A DNA stretch of 64,000 bases. Source: UBA1081 sp045535305. GTDB taxonomy: Bacteria; Bacillota; Clostridia; Oscillospirales; Acutalibacteraceae. The notes beneath the pieces were generated by a model. It was not told the origin of the DNA. It was given only the letters and a program-made list of their open reading frames with translations, and did not search any database. Position 1 is the first letter of the stretch, and the number at the start of each line of letters is the position of its first letter. A program made the position numbers and the translations under genes. Below are positions 35,022 to 43,621 of this stretch, piece by piece. The stretch is taken from contig JAZSLJ010000001.1 in the NCBI GenBank assembly GCA_045535305.1, positions 23,118 to 87,117 on the forward strand, read 5' to 3'.

Positions 35022-36560
35022 TTACCAACCCTTGGAATCATCAAAATCCAACAAGGATTCATCCAACGGTGTTTCGTTCATAACGGTGAACATAAAGTCA
35101 TTGAACTGTTTTCTCATTTCATTACGTGAAATGGCACGAGGATCAATCAGATCATGAGAAATCCAGACTATTGGAATATTTCGTTCATTGGCAATATCCT
35201 GAATCATACCGGTCATTGACTTGCTGCCTTTGCAGGTGATATCGTCATAAAAGACTATCATATCACAGTTGAAGCGTTCATATTCTTCAAACATCTCTAA
35301 CAGATTCTCGTAACCGCCGACCAGATGGCGACGCATGATAGCTTGCTCCCAAAGCTGTGCAACGCCCCAAAGAGCCTCCTCTTTATCATCCTCGGAGATA
35401 AACTCGTGGTGGGACATATTGTTGAGAACTGCAACGGTGTTTACACCCCAACATTCATACATCCATGTGGAAAAATGCATATAGTAAGAAGACGGCGCAC
35501 CGCAGACCAGCGTTCTGTGTCGGGTCTTGGGTCGGACATTGATTTTTTCTTTGACGCACTTTTCGCAGATTTCAAGCATCTCTCTGCCGATTTTTGCACA
35601 TTCCTCATTGAGCCCGCTGGAGAAAGAAAGCTGGAAGGAACGGTACAGCAGATTCGGAACACTTGGTACAGGGTAGTACGGAGATTTTGCAAGCTCCCAT
35701 AATTCGTGCTGGATACGGGTTTCCTCGTTGTACTGACGAACAGTTTTGAAGAAAGCATCCCAATCAAATGTTTCACCGGTGCAGTCTTCAATAAATTTGA
35801 TTACTTCCTTAACATGGGCAACAGCATATTCCCTTGTGTCCTCATCTTTCCAGCGCATAGGTGTGCAGCCCTGAATTGATGGTACTTTAAGACGACGCTC
35901 AACAATCGCTGAGTTCATAACCGAGGAATCGCAGGGTGCATTGCTCGTAATAAGACAAGCACCGTAATAGGGAAGCTGATCGTCAATGGCAACACCGCAG
36001 ATTGCAGAAGAGTTTCTGCAGGAGTCTGACGGCAATCCGTAAGAATCAATGATGTCGGTGAAATAATGTCCTGCATGCTGGTCATTTGCAGTTGCCAGAA
36101 TATGGAAGTAAGGTTCTTCAACTGCATTCTGAAGATTCGGAAAACCACCGATCAGAATAGGAGACGCATCCTGCTCAAAAATTACTGTTTTTTTGGAATA
36201 TTCATTTTCACCGAAGCGTTCATCTGATTTTAAAATCTGAACCAATGCTTTCACATTGCTTTTTAATAAGAACTGCATATATTTATGTGCAATAAACAAA
36301 GCTTCGCCATGAGCATCGTCAATCGTGCGGTCAACCATACTACCGCTGCCGAGATAGGGTGCCATCCAGTGATAATATGTAAGTGCTTTGAAAGCACGGA
36401 CCGGATCAGCTTTCAGCAATTCGCCACTTATCTTTTTTTCGGTAAGCCATTCCCTGAAATCAACCCAGGAATCCTTGAATCCTTTCCATTTTCTGTAGCG
36501 GGCAAGCTCATAACCGTTATAAAAGCGTTTTCTGCTACCGAAGTTTTTCTTTTCAGCCAT
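35022..36560 (-). CDS. 2-hydroxyacyl-CoA dehydratase-family protein, large subunit
   Basis: A 512-residue protein of the HgdA/BcrB/double-cubane superfamily. It has Cys-containing segments at the expected places: ITSNAPCDSSVMNS (about 205), RTLVCGAPSSYY (about 355) and FYDDITCKGSKSM (about 450), candidates for iron-sulfur ligands. Members bind [4Fe-4S] or [8Fe-9S] clusters and receive single electrons from an ATP-dependent activator. The substrate is unknown; no CoA transferase or ligase gene is nearby. It overlaps the upstream subunit gene by eight bases. Confidence 0.8.
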   Translation of the reverse strand: MAEKKNFGSRKRFYNGYELARYRKWKGFKDSWVDFREWLTEKKISGELLKADPVRAFKALTYYHWMAPYLGSGSMVDRTIDDAHGEALFIAHKYMQFLLKSNVKALVQILKSDERFGENEYSKKTVIFEQDASPILIGGFPNLQNAVEEPYFHILATANDQHAGHYFTDIIDSYGLPSDSCRNSSAICGVAIDDQLPYYGACLITSNAPCDSSVMNSAIVERRLKVPSIQGCTPMRWKDEDTREYAVAHVKEVIKFIEDCTGETFDWDAFFKTVRQYNEETRIQHELWELAKSPYYPVPSVPNLLYRSFQLSFSSGLNEECAKIGREMLEICEKCVKEKINVRPKTRHRTLVCGAPSSYYMHFSTWMYECWGVNTVAVLNNMSHHEFISEDDKEEALWGVAQLWEQAIMRRHLVGGYENLLEMFEEYERFNCDMIVFYDDITCKGSKSMTGMIQDIANERNIPIVWISHDLIDPRAISRNEMRKQFNDFMFTVMNETPLDESLLDFDDSKGW

Positions 36561-37755
36561 GCTGCTGTCCCCCTTCTATTTTCTTGATTTCGAGTGCTTC
36601 AACGAACGCCTGGAAACGAGTTCTCAACTGTCCTGTTGAGGTGTTTATGTATTCTTTTTCAATACCCATACAAGGCAAATCATAGTCGCTTTCCATGACG
36701 TGCTGACAATACATACGCTCGTATTCCCAGTATTCACAGAATTTCATTTGCTGTACAATAAGTCCGTCTGCGTTATAATCCAAAGCCAGCTGTTTAAGAT
36801 ACTGTTTTCTGCCGTGAACTTTTTCAGGGTTCATAAATCTGGGGCATTGATTGGTGTCAATATAATGGCGTGCAATGGCGTAAAGAGCTGTTTCACCATC
36901 ACGGATTTCTATTTCTTCTCTGCCCGGCAGAGAGCCGAAGCAATAGCGGTCAGCAACCACAAACGCACCGCAATCTTCAATCAGCTTTGTAAAATTCGGG
37001 TCATCATTCTCACCGCCTGCAAGTACAACACGAACACGGTACCAAGGAACTTCATCGGGTATTCTGGTTTTGAGTTCCTCAAGTGTTTCCTGCAGATACG
37101 GAAGAATCAGATCGTGTGGACAACATTCGCTGACCAGTTCAATCAAATGAAACTCATATCCCGTAAGAGGCGGATTCGGGAGTTTGCGATAATTGCCGAT
37201 TTCAGTTACTATGCGGCAAAGCTCGTTGTGCTTTTCAATCGCAGTACGCAACGCTTCTTCTGAAACATCGATGCCGTACACGTCGTGCAAACGGTCAATA
37301 ATGTGTTTTTTCAGCTGTTTTTCATAATGTCTGACAGCGTAATCTTTTGTAACAAATGGTGCATCCAAATGGGAAACGAAAAACTTTTCGTTCTGATCCT
37401 TCACAAGATCCAACATTTCAAAATGCTCATGGGATCGGTGCATCATACCGCAGGTTTCTGTGCTCAGTAATGCCGAAAAGAAATTATAACCGCCTTCAAT
37501 GGCTCTTTCCAGAATGCTTCTGGAATACATACAGGTTTTTTCCGACATATAATAGGTGGCGATGGCAGTGTCGGCAACGCCGGGAGCTCTCATTCGAACG
37601 GAGAAACAACCGGAAAGATTCATCAGTACTTCGGGTACATAGTAGCAGGAATAGCCGAGTGCCAGATTTCCTTCCGACAAAGACTGATCTACCATTTCGT
37701 TTTTTACATCGTCAAGCAGTTTTTCAAAAAATACACGGTACTTGAGATCTCTCAT
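36553..37755 (-). CDS. 2-hydroxyacyl-CoA dehydratase-family protein, small subunit
   Basis: A 400-residue HgdB/BcrC-like subunit. The canonical sequence marks are GYSCYYVPEVLM (first Cys ligand), KTCMYSRSILE (second), GLIVQQMKFCEYWEYE (third, in F-C) and the C-terminal PCMGIEKEY...GQLRTRFQAFVEAL. Three Cys at these places hold an iron-sulfur cluster in known enzymes. It lies between the activase and the 512-residue partner with six-base spacing and an eight-base overlap, so the three proteins should be made together. Confidence 0.85.
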   Translation of the reverse strand: MRDLKYRVFFEKLLDDVKNEMVDQSLSEGNLALGYSCYYVPEVLMNLSGCFSVRMRAPGVADTAIATYYMSEKTCMYSRSILERAIEGGYNFFSALLSTETCGMMHRSHEHFEMLDLVKDQNEKFFVSHLDAPFVTKDYAVRHYEKQLKKHIIDRLHDVYGIDVSEEALRTAIEKHNELCRIVTEIGNYRKLPNPPLTGYEFHLIELVSECCPHDLILPYLQETLEELKTRIPDEVPWYRVRVVLAGGENDDPNFTKLIEDCGAFVVADRYCFGSLPGREEIEIRDGETALYAIARHYIDTNQCPRFMNPEKVHGRKQYLKQLALDYNADGLIVQQMKFCEYWEYERMYCQHVMESDYDLPCMGIEKEYINTSTGQLRTRFQAFVEALEIKKIEGGQQHG

Positions 37756-37761
37756 TTAATA

Positions 37762-38550
37762 TCAGCCGCCTTTCTTTCGTGCGAATTCAGCTGCACCCAA
37801 TGCACCCATAAGCTGTGGGTCAACAGACAACTCGATCAATTTGATTTTTAATACTTTTTCGATTGCGTGTTTCAAGCCTTCATTTTTTGCGCAGCCGCCC
37901 GACAGCGTAATGCTGTTGATTGCCCCTGCTTTTTTTGCCATGACAAAACAACGTTTTGCTACTGCCATCTGAATACCTGCAGCGATTTCCTCGGCAGCCT
38001 TACCTTCACCTACCAGAGCAATTACTTCGGATTCTGCAAAAACAGTACACTGTGCAGTGATTGGTATTGCATTTTTTGCCTTCAGGGAAAGTTTTGAAAA
38101 CTCCTCAAGACTCATCTCAAAGGAATGTGCCATCGCTTCATAAAAACGGCCTGTACCGGCAGCGCATTTGTCGTTCATTGCGAAGTTTTTTACCGTTCCG
38201 TCGGGAGCAACTGCTATGCCCTTGACATCTTGTCCGCCAATGTCGATAATGGCTTTTACTGTCGGGTTTGTGATATGTACACCCATAGCATGACAGGAAA
38301 TTTCAGATACATTTTCCTGTGCAAACGGCACACGGTTTCTTCCGTAGCCCGTTCCGACGATATAGGTAAGGTCTTCCGGTTTGGAAATTCCTTCAACCTG
38401 AGAAAGACAGTCTTCTATCGCAAGAAGTGAGGATTGCTCTGCATTGATTTTGCTGCGAAGAATGGTAGATGCAGCAATTTTTCCGTTTTCGTCTAAAATA
38501 ACTGCTTTTGTGTAGGTGGAGCCTACATCACAGCCTCCAAAATATTTCAT
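37762..38550 (-). CDS. 2-hydroxyacyl-CoA dehydratase activase (HgdC/BadF family)
   Basis: A 262-residue ASKHA-fold ATPase, the archerase that transfers an electron to the dehydratase-type component on ATP hydrolysis. The phosphate loops CDVGSTYTKAV and IDIGGQDVKGI are intact. The two Cys that share a [4Fe-4S] cluster across the homodimer are in NDKCAAGTGRF and TAQCTVFAESE. The end reads LSGGCAKNEGL and MGALGAAEFA. It sits three bases after the CooT-like gene. Confidence 0.92.
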   Translation of the reverse strand: MKYFGGCDVGSTYTKAVILDENGKIAASTILRSKINAEQSSLLAIEDCLSQVEGISKPEDLTYIVGTGYGRNRVPFAQENVSEISCHAMGVHITNPTVKAIIDIGGQDVKGIAVAPDGTVKNFAMNDKCAAGTGRFYEAMAHSFEMSLEEFSKLSLKAKNAIPITAQCTVFAESEVIALVGEGKAAEEIAAGIQMAVAKRCFVMAKKAGAINSITLSGGCAKNEGLKHAIEKVLKIKLIELSVDPQLMGALGAAEFARKKGG

Positions 38551-38553
38551 AAT

Positions 38554-38742
38554 TCAACATTCCTTTATAAATATAATATTTTCCATAAGATCAATGTCGC
38601 ATATTTCACCTTGCAGTACGGTGCGTTCACCCATCAGGTCATATATCACAAGTTCGCCATTGGCTGGGATGACTCTGGCAACATTTTTGCAAAGAAAAAC
38701 ATTTTCGTCATTCTCTTTTTTATAAACAGAAGACAAACACAT
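38554..38742 (-). CDS. CooT-like nickel-binding protein
   Basis: A 62-residue protein matching the CooT family by length and layout: MCLSS at the N-terminus (Cys2 is the nickel ligand in Rhodospirillum CooT), then beta strands around VARVIPANGELVIYDLMGE and ICDIDLMENIIFI. CooT is a small nickel chaperone of CO dehydrogenase maturation. The ATG at 38742 is used because GGAGGG lies six bases upstream and it puts Cys at position 2. It starts just after the stop of the His-rich gene. Confidence 0.82.
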   Translation of the reverse strand: MCLSSVYKKENDENVFLCKNVARVIPANGELVIYDLMGERTVLQGEICDIDLMENIIFIKEC

Positions 38743-38744
38743 GC

Positions 38745-38969
38745 TCAACCCTCCGATTCTTGTATAGCTTGTTTGATTTTTTCTGTGGATTGATTCAGAA
38801 GGGACACGGCATCACGAATCAGCAATGCCGCATTATCTGATAGTGAATCAGCAGTTTCCTGAAGTTCCTCGGCATGATGAGCGTTATGCTGCGCCATGTA
38901 TTTTAGCAAAGCAAGTGCTTCTTCTGCTGAAACACTACCATGAGTGTGGTTATGATGTTTATGTTCCAT
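38745..38969 (-). CDS. Histidine-rich small protein (CooJ-like by composition)
   Basis: A 74-residue protein. The first ten residues (MEHKHHNHTH) and the later HNAHHAEEL hold most of its His residues; the rest is helical. A His cluster plus helix suits nickel or cobalt storage and delivery, as CooJ does with a C-terminal His tail in Rhodospirillum. True homology to CooJ is not claimed. It overlaps the upstream gene by 11 bases and the CooT-like gene follows directly. Confidence 0.72.
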   Translation of the reverse strand: MEHKHHNHTHGSVSAEEALALLKYMAQHNAHHAEELQETADSLSDNAALLIRDAVSLLNQSTEKIKQAIQESEG

Positions 38970-39690
38970 GTTCAGATTTCTCCTTTTCTTTTTTGAAATG
39001 TAATTCCCTTAGCCCCTCAACCTCATCACAGATAGGCTTCATTTGGCATGAGGCGCAGTCCAGAGTGTCCAGTTGCAAAGTGCTTTTTACTGCATCGGTA
39101 ATTTTTTTTGCTTTTTCTGCAAGAACAGACAATGCCCGATAATCAAAATCCGGATGCGTGATAAATATTGTCTTAACATGCTCTACATCCTCGTGTTCTT
39201 TGAGGTTGCGAATCAGACTGCACCCGACATTAAGGAAAGAAAGCGGCGGATTTGCCTGTAAGACCGCTTTTGCCACACGAACCTGTTCTTTTCCCGTGGA
39301 GGGAGAAATGCGGATATGATATCCTTGCGGATAAAGCTGAAAAAGCGTAAAACCGATATTTTTAAGCTGTTCATAGCTGAGATCTTCGTCATTTTTCTGT
39401 TTCAATTGAACGAAAGTAAGATGTGCGAAGGGTGTGTCCTCTTTAATTTCATTAAGGTCGCATCCGTACACAAGCACCTCATCACTCATGGACGGCAAAT
39501 CAGCAAATACTATACTGCTGACGGCAGGCTTTCCGCTTCCACCTAATTCATAAGAGGTATCGTTTCGGAACAAAATTGCGTTTTTATCACCGTTTTCAGC
39601 ACAAAGCTCCGTACGGAATGGAGTAGATTTATCAGGAGTTTTCGGCAGTAGTGCCAACATTTTCTCTGTTACATCGGCAAATAGTTTCAT
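38959..39690 (-). CDS. Stand-alone acetyl-CoA-synthase (CdhC/AcsB)-like protein
   Basis: A 243-residue cytosolic protein. It begins KLFADVTEKMLALLPKTP and ends with LDCASCQMKPICDEVEGLRELHF, a C-x2-C-x5-C block. Both ends resemble a region of the CdhC/AcsB subunit (acetyl-CoA synthase); the mid-part YELGGSGKPAVSS and FQLYPQGYHIRIS fits too. The length is far below the ~470-730 residues of the enzyme, so the nickel A-cluster domain is absent. It may be a nickel or iron-sulfur partner. Start overlaps the CooC-like stop by four bases (ATGA). Confidence 0.6.
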   Translation of the reverse strand: MKLFADVTEKMLALLPKTPDKSTPFRTELCAENGDKNAILFRNDTSYELGGSGKPAVSSIVFADLPSMSDEVLVYGCDLNEIKEDTPFAHLTFVQLKQKNDEDLSYEQLKNIGFTLFQLYPQGYHIRISPSTGKEQVRVAKAVLQANPPLSFLNVGCSLIRNLKEHEDVEHVKTIFITHPDFDYRALSVLAEKAKKITDAVKSTLQLDTLDCASCQMKPICDEVEGLRELHFKKEKEKSEHGT

Positions 39691-40451
39691 ACAGAAGCTT
39701 CCTCCAAAAGCCTAAACAACGCTTTTTTTGCTCCGAGATATAACGGAGATTCTTTGGATAAATTAAAAACACTTTCACCTTGCATATCGTTTTCTGACTG
39801 ATCTGCATCCTCACCAATCACTGCAAGTACAGGAGAAGTCTCGGAAATCGCTAAAGCGTCAAAGGTGTCCTTTACCCGGTTAAAAATCACTCCGGTCTTT
39901 TCACAGGTAACAAGTCTGTCCGCCACCAGTCGGATGGTAGAAATGACTTGTATGCCTTTTTTGCTGGCATCACTCACCAGTACAAGATAAGTGATATTTT
40001 CCATAACACGGCGGTTGATTTGTTCAATTCCCGCTTCGCCGTCAATAACCACAAAATCGTAGTTTTCGGAAAGCATCTCAACAACCTGCTTCAGATAGGC
40101 ATTCACTTTACAGTAGCAGCCGGCAGCTTCAGGTCTGCCGATAGCAAGGAAAGAGATATTGCCATTTTCCACAACAGAATCCAGCAGATGAAACTTTGCT
40201 TCACTCAGAAGCTCGATTGCTTCTGTTGTCTGACCTCGTTCAATGCTTTCGGCAATTCTGACCCGAATGTCATCCAATGTGAGAGACGGTTGAATTTGCA
40301 ATGCCGTGGAAAGCCCTATGGCAGGGTCGGCATCAACGGCAAGAATTTTTTTATCAGGAAAACACTCTGATAATATTCGGACAAATGCTGCGGAAAGCGA
40401 TGTTTTTCCCACGCCTCCCTTTCCGGCAAAAGCAAAAATTTTTGTATTCAT
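39687..40451 (-). CDS. CooC-like nickel-insertion ATPase
   Basis: A 254-residue P-loop ATPase of the MinD/CooC group. The deviant Walker A GKGGVGKTSL is at the N-terminus, VDADPAIGLS follows, and FVVIDGEAGIEQINRR is the switch II region. A C-x-C pair (GCYCKVN) falls at Cys112 and Cys114 when counted from the ATG at 40451, the positions reported for the nickel site of CooC1. That ATG has TTGAGG six bases upstream; a TTG four codons earlier is the alternative. It is the first gene of the operon. Confidence 0.85.
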   Translation of the reverse strand: MNTKIFAFAGKGGVGKTSLSAAFVRILSECFPDKKILAVDADPAIGLSTALQIQPSLTLDDIRVRIAESIERGQTTEAIELLSEAKFHLLDSVVENGNISFLAIGRPEAAGCYCKVNAYLKQVVEMLSENYDFVVIDGEAGIEQINRRVMENITYLVLVSDASKKGIQVISTIRLVADRLVTCEKTGVIFNRVKDTFDALAISETSPVLAVIGEDADQSENDMQGESVFNLSKESPLYLGAKKALFRLLEEASV

Positions 40452-40650
40452 AAAATGCCTCAATTCGGGATAAAGATTTTAAAATCAGTATGCTGTACAA
40501 TACAACACGGATATTATACAAATCGAACAAAAATAATGATTTTATATAAATAATTGCTTGATATTTTGTATAAATACATATTAACACTTTCTTAATTAAA
40601 ATGCAACAAAAATACAACAAAAATATATTAAGTGAAGCAAAAAAGTCAAA

Positions 40651-40680
40651 GAAAAACTGCTATCACTAAGAGAGCAGTAG
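40651..40680 (-). terminator. Terminator of the methyltransferase gene
   Basis: On minus, ACTGCT and AGCAGT pair around an 11-base loop and run into TTTTTC. Confidence 0.65.
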
Positions 40681-40705
40681 TTGTATTAATATCTATTTAT
40701 TGAAA

Positions 40706-41296
40706 TTATATCAGCTTTTTACCGGAAACTATATAAATTTCATCTGTTGAAACTTTTGTATCAATTTCAAAATAAGGTTTCATTATTTCAGCTAAGCTGT
40801 CTGCTTCTGGAAGAATTGTTGAAACTTTTTCAGCTCTGCCTGAATGGTGTTTTATAAGAGCTTCTCTGCTCATGCCGTGAGCAACAGTAATTCTTCCGTC
40901 GGATTTAAGAAACCTTGAAAGGTTTTCAAAAAGTAGAGTCTGATTTACAAAATGCGGAAATGCATTATAAATAATTACGCAATCAAATTGATCAACAAGT
41001 CCTAATTGTTCCGCATCTGCACACAAAAATTCAACATTTTGGTATTCGCCGAACTTGCTTTTTGCAACTTCAATCATATTATTCGAAATATCAACCGCAA
41101 CACATTTTGCTACTTTTCTTTTGATGTAATCAGGGATCAGAATTCCTGTACCGCAGGCAATATCAAGAACTTTTTTGCCCTGAGTTACTTGAGCAATATC
41201 GAGTATTTTATCAATTTTCCATTGAATTTTAATTATATCATTATCCCATGAATCTGCAAGCGAATCAAAGAATTCCGTAACAGCTTTTTTGTCCAT
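40706..41296 (-). CDS. Class I SAM-dependent methyltransferase
   Basis: A 196-residue small-molecule methyltransferase. The SAM-binding motif VLDIACGTGILIPDYI is at residues 41-56, with VAVDISNNMIEVA (motif II) and FDCVIIYNAFPHFV (motif IV-like) after it. It has no extra domain or signal. Its substrate cannot be read; small clostridial members of this type act on quinols, toxins or metals. It is a single gene with its own terminator, upstream of the nickel operon on the same strand, and a functional link to that operon is not shown. Confidence 0.82.
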   Translation of the reverse strand: MDKKAVTEFFDSLADSWDNDIIKIQWKIDKILDIAQVTQGKKVLDIACGTGILIPDYIKRKVAKCVAVDISNNMIEVAKSKFGEYQNVEFLCADAEQLGLVDQFDCVIIYNAFPHFVNQTLLFENLSRFLKSDGRITVAHGMSREALIKHHSGRAEKVSTILPEADSLAEIMKPYFEIDTKVSTDEIYIVSGKKLI

Positions 41297-41476
41297 TATA
41301 ACCTCTTATTAACTGATTTTTTTAACATAGCATCATCCATATTATACAATCTTGTCCGATTCATTTCAAGTGGTTGTATATTATTCTGTACGGTTCCCCA
41401 ACCACCCTTGCCGCAGAAATTACATCAATAGAAGAATCACCCTGTACTTCTTGCAGTTATTGCTTGACACATTGCA

Positions 41477-41980
41477 CTAATAATCAACACTTGCAAACCC
41501 ATATACATAGCCATTTCCAACCGTTGCCGGTGGTTCTGCATCCCATTGGATCGTTACCATGCCAAGATTTTCGGCAGCGGAGATTGTTTTATTGTCATAA
41601 CTGCACGACGGCGCTCTGAACAGGGTAGGAAAGTGACCCGTTATATTTCGTACTGTTTCGTTACATTTCTGAATATCAAGCATAATATCCTCATAATTCA
41701 TCGACGGCATATCTTTGTGTGAATATGAATGATTTCCTATCTCATGCCCTGCATCATAGATTTTCTGCACTTTTTCTGTGTAATCATCAGCCCATGAGCC
41801 TAAAAGAAAGAATGTCACTTTGACATTGTACTCATTGAGCGTTGCAAGAATTGAGTCAATATCCCAATTGCCGACAGCACAGTTAAAAGTCACCGAACCT
41901 TGTTTTTATGCGCATCAACATTGTAAATCGGTAGCATCCTCATTTCTGTCGATACCGCATCATACAATGTACTTTCCGTA
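41477..41980 (-). pseudogene. Deacetylase-like pseudogene, copy D
   Basis: Covers codons ~30-160 of the deacetylase gene, including GSWADDY, GNHSYSHKDMPS and TIQWDAE. The 5' signal segment is lost. A frameshift lies near 41895, where the sequence between the two readable parts is shortened. The third motif reads RAPSCSYDNK against RAPSGAYDNK in the intact copy. At 41536 homology stops and the tail sequence shared with copies B and E begins. Confidence 0.82.
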
Positions 41981-42043
41981 GAGATACATATTGACTTATT
42001 TCTTTACCAGGTATATTATTGAATCAGGAGAGGGTGACTCAAT

Positions 42044-43384
42044 ATGAAAAAAGCACTTAAAATTACTGCAAAAATTATCTGCATTATCCTCGGCACAATT
42101 ATCGGTTTTCTCGCTTTGTGCTGTATCGTGACCCTTTTATGGGGTGCGGCACAGATGTCAAAGGGCTCGGTTACGGAAAGCTTACCTGTTTTGCCTGATG
42201 ATTTCACACCTGCCGTAAGGCTTATTGTTTACACTGACACCCACAACGAAAACGAAAACCTTGCAGATGCCATTGACACGGCTTATACTCTTTTCGACAA
42301 CGACAGCACCTACAAAGGTGTTGACGGATTTTTCGGTCTGGGCGATTTCTCAAGCATCGGTACGGACGAGGACTATGAGAATTATGTGAATACACTCAAA
42401 GAACATATCAGGGAAGATACCGTCTGCATAAATGTGTGCGGAAATCACGAATTCAAGCAAGATGACTACAAGGAAAAGTTTGAAAAGTATTTTTCACACG
42501 GACTTAACACGGTTACGGAGATTAACGGTTTTACCTGTATCAGTTTTTCAGGTGAAAAAATGCTGACAGAGTGGACATTCACACCCAAAAGCGTAAAATG
42601 GCTCAGTGACGAAATCCACAAGGCAGAAGAAACAGCCGGTGACAAACCGATTCTTGTTTTTCAGCATCCTCATCCCTTCGGCACCGTCTACGGAAGCAGT
42701 TTCTGGTGTTCCCCTCAGCTTAATCCCGTCTTCGCAGGGCACAGCAAGGTTATAAATTTCTCAGGACATTCACATTTCCCGATGAATGACCCCAGAAGCA
42801 TCAATCAGAGTTCATATACATCCGTCGGTGTGGGTGCAATGGCAAGATTTGAAACGGACAAGAACTATGTGATTGGACATCATCCCGAAAGATACGACGA
42901 TGCGGCACAATTTTGTGTTGTTGAAGCTGATAATGACGGCAGAGTCAGAATCAGAGGCTATGACCTGATTTCAGACACATTCTTCTGCGATTACTTCATT
43001 GAAAATGTGAACGACGCAGACACTTTTGCCTATACATACAAAAACATGAAAGCTCACGATGAAACTCCCGTTTTCCCTGAAAATGCAAAGGCTTCTGCCG
43101 TAACCGATGAAAACGGCAATTACAGAATTTCATTTACGGAAGCAGAAGTCCCTGATGGATACATCGTTCACGGATATGATGTTAAAATCACCGACGAAAA
43201 GGGCAAAGAAGTGTACAAAACAGACTTTGTCGCTCCCTACTACATCATTGATGATGAAAATACAGACGGCTTTACCGTCGGAAAAGACATCCTTGAAAAA
43301 GGAAAGACATACTCTCTCACAGTCACAGCTGAAAGTGCATATAAGTATAAATCAGAACCTGTGACAATGACATTTAAGGTTTAA
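42044..43384 (+). CDS. Membrane-anchored metallophosphoesterase with Ig-like tail
   Basis: A 446-residue protein. A membrane anchor (about residues 10-38) precedes a calcineurin-like domain with YTDTHNENEN, GLGDFSSIG, VCGNHEFKQ, FQHPHPFG and FSGHSHFPMN. The last ~90 residues form an FN3/Ig-like domain (YIVHGYDVKITDEKGKEVY; SLTVTAESAYKYK). The substrate is unknown. A CAGGAG site precedes the ATG. It is a single gene closed by hairpins. Confidence 0.82.
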   Translation: MKKALKITAKIICIILGTIIGFLALCCIVTLLWGAAQMSKGSVTESLPVLPDDFTPAVRLIVYTDTHNENENLADAIDTAYTLFDNDSTYKGVDGFFGLGDFSSIGTDEDYENYVNTLKEHIREDTVCINVCGNHEFKQDDYKEKFEKYFSHGLNTVTEINGFTCISFSGEKMLTEWTFTPKSVKWLSDEIHKAEETAGDKPILVFQHPHPFGTVYGSSFWCSPQLNPVFAGHSKVINFSGHSHFPMNDPRSINQSSYTSVGVGAMARFETDKNYVIGHHPERYDDAAQFCVVEADNDGRVRIRGYDLISDTFFCDYFIENVNDADTFAYTYKNMKAHDETPVFPENAKASAVTDENGNYRISFTEAEVPDGYIVHGYDVKITDEKGKEVYKTDFVAPYYIIDDENTDGFTVGKDILEKGKTYSLTVTAESAYKYKSEPVTMTFKV

Positions 43385-43410
43385 ATAAAGGGCTGTAAAC
43401 AGCCTGAAAG

Positions 43411-43459
43411 AAAAAAGGACTGCAAACTAACCGAAAAGGTAGGAATGTAGTCCTTTTTG
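43411..43459. terminator. Bidirectional terminator
   Basis: The stem AAAAAGGACTGCA pairs with TGTAGTCCTTTTT around a long loop; a smaller GGCTG-TAAA-CAGCC hairpin precedes it. Confidence 0.65.
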
Positions 43460-43462
43460 TTG

Positions 43463-43621
43463 TTAAGACTTCTCACAATGATAAATTTCGTGCTGAATTG
43501 TCTGAGCAGGGAAGCCGGTAAATTCAAGGAACATATCAAGACGCTTTACCCAATCTTCCATTGGCATAGGAAGATACCTCATCCAGCCAACCGCACAATA
43601 AGCATTAGCGAAAAGCTCATG
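43463..43621 (-). pseudogene. C-terminal fragment of a RhuM-family protein
   Basis: A ~50-codon open frame with no start codon ends at 43463. It reads ELFANAYCAVGWMRYLPMPM then EDWVKRLDMFLEFTGF. The core P-M-x-M-x-D-W-x-x-R-L-D-x-F-L-E-F is the RhuM (virulence/toxin-like) C-terminal signature. It abuts the stop of the GH106-like gene and marks one edge of the GC-richer island. It is a recombination scar of a mobile gene. Confidence 0.5.

Noticed and set aside
40452..40705. A promoter for the nickel/dehydratase operon
   Set aside because: TATAAT-like words occur (for example near 40510 on minus), but none has a good -35 at 16-18 bases, so no call is made.
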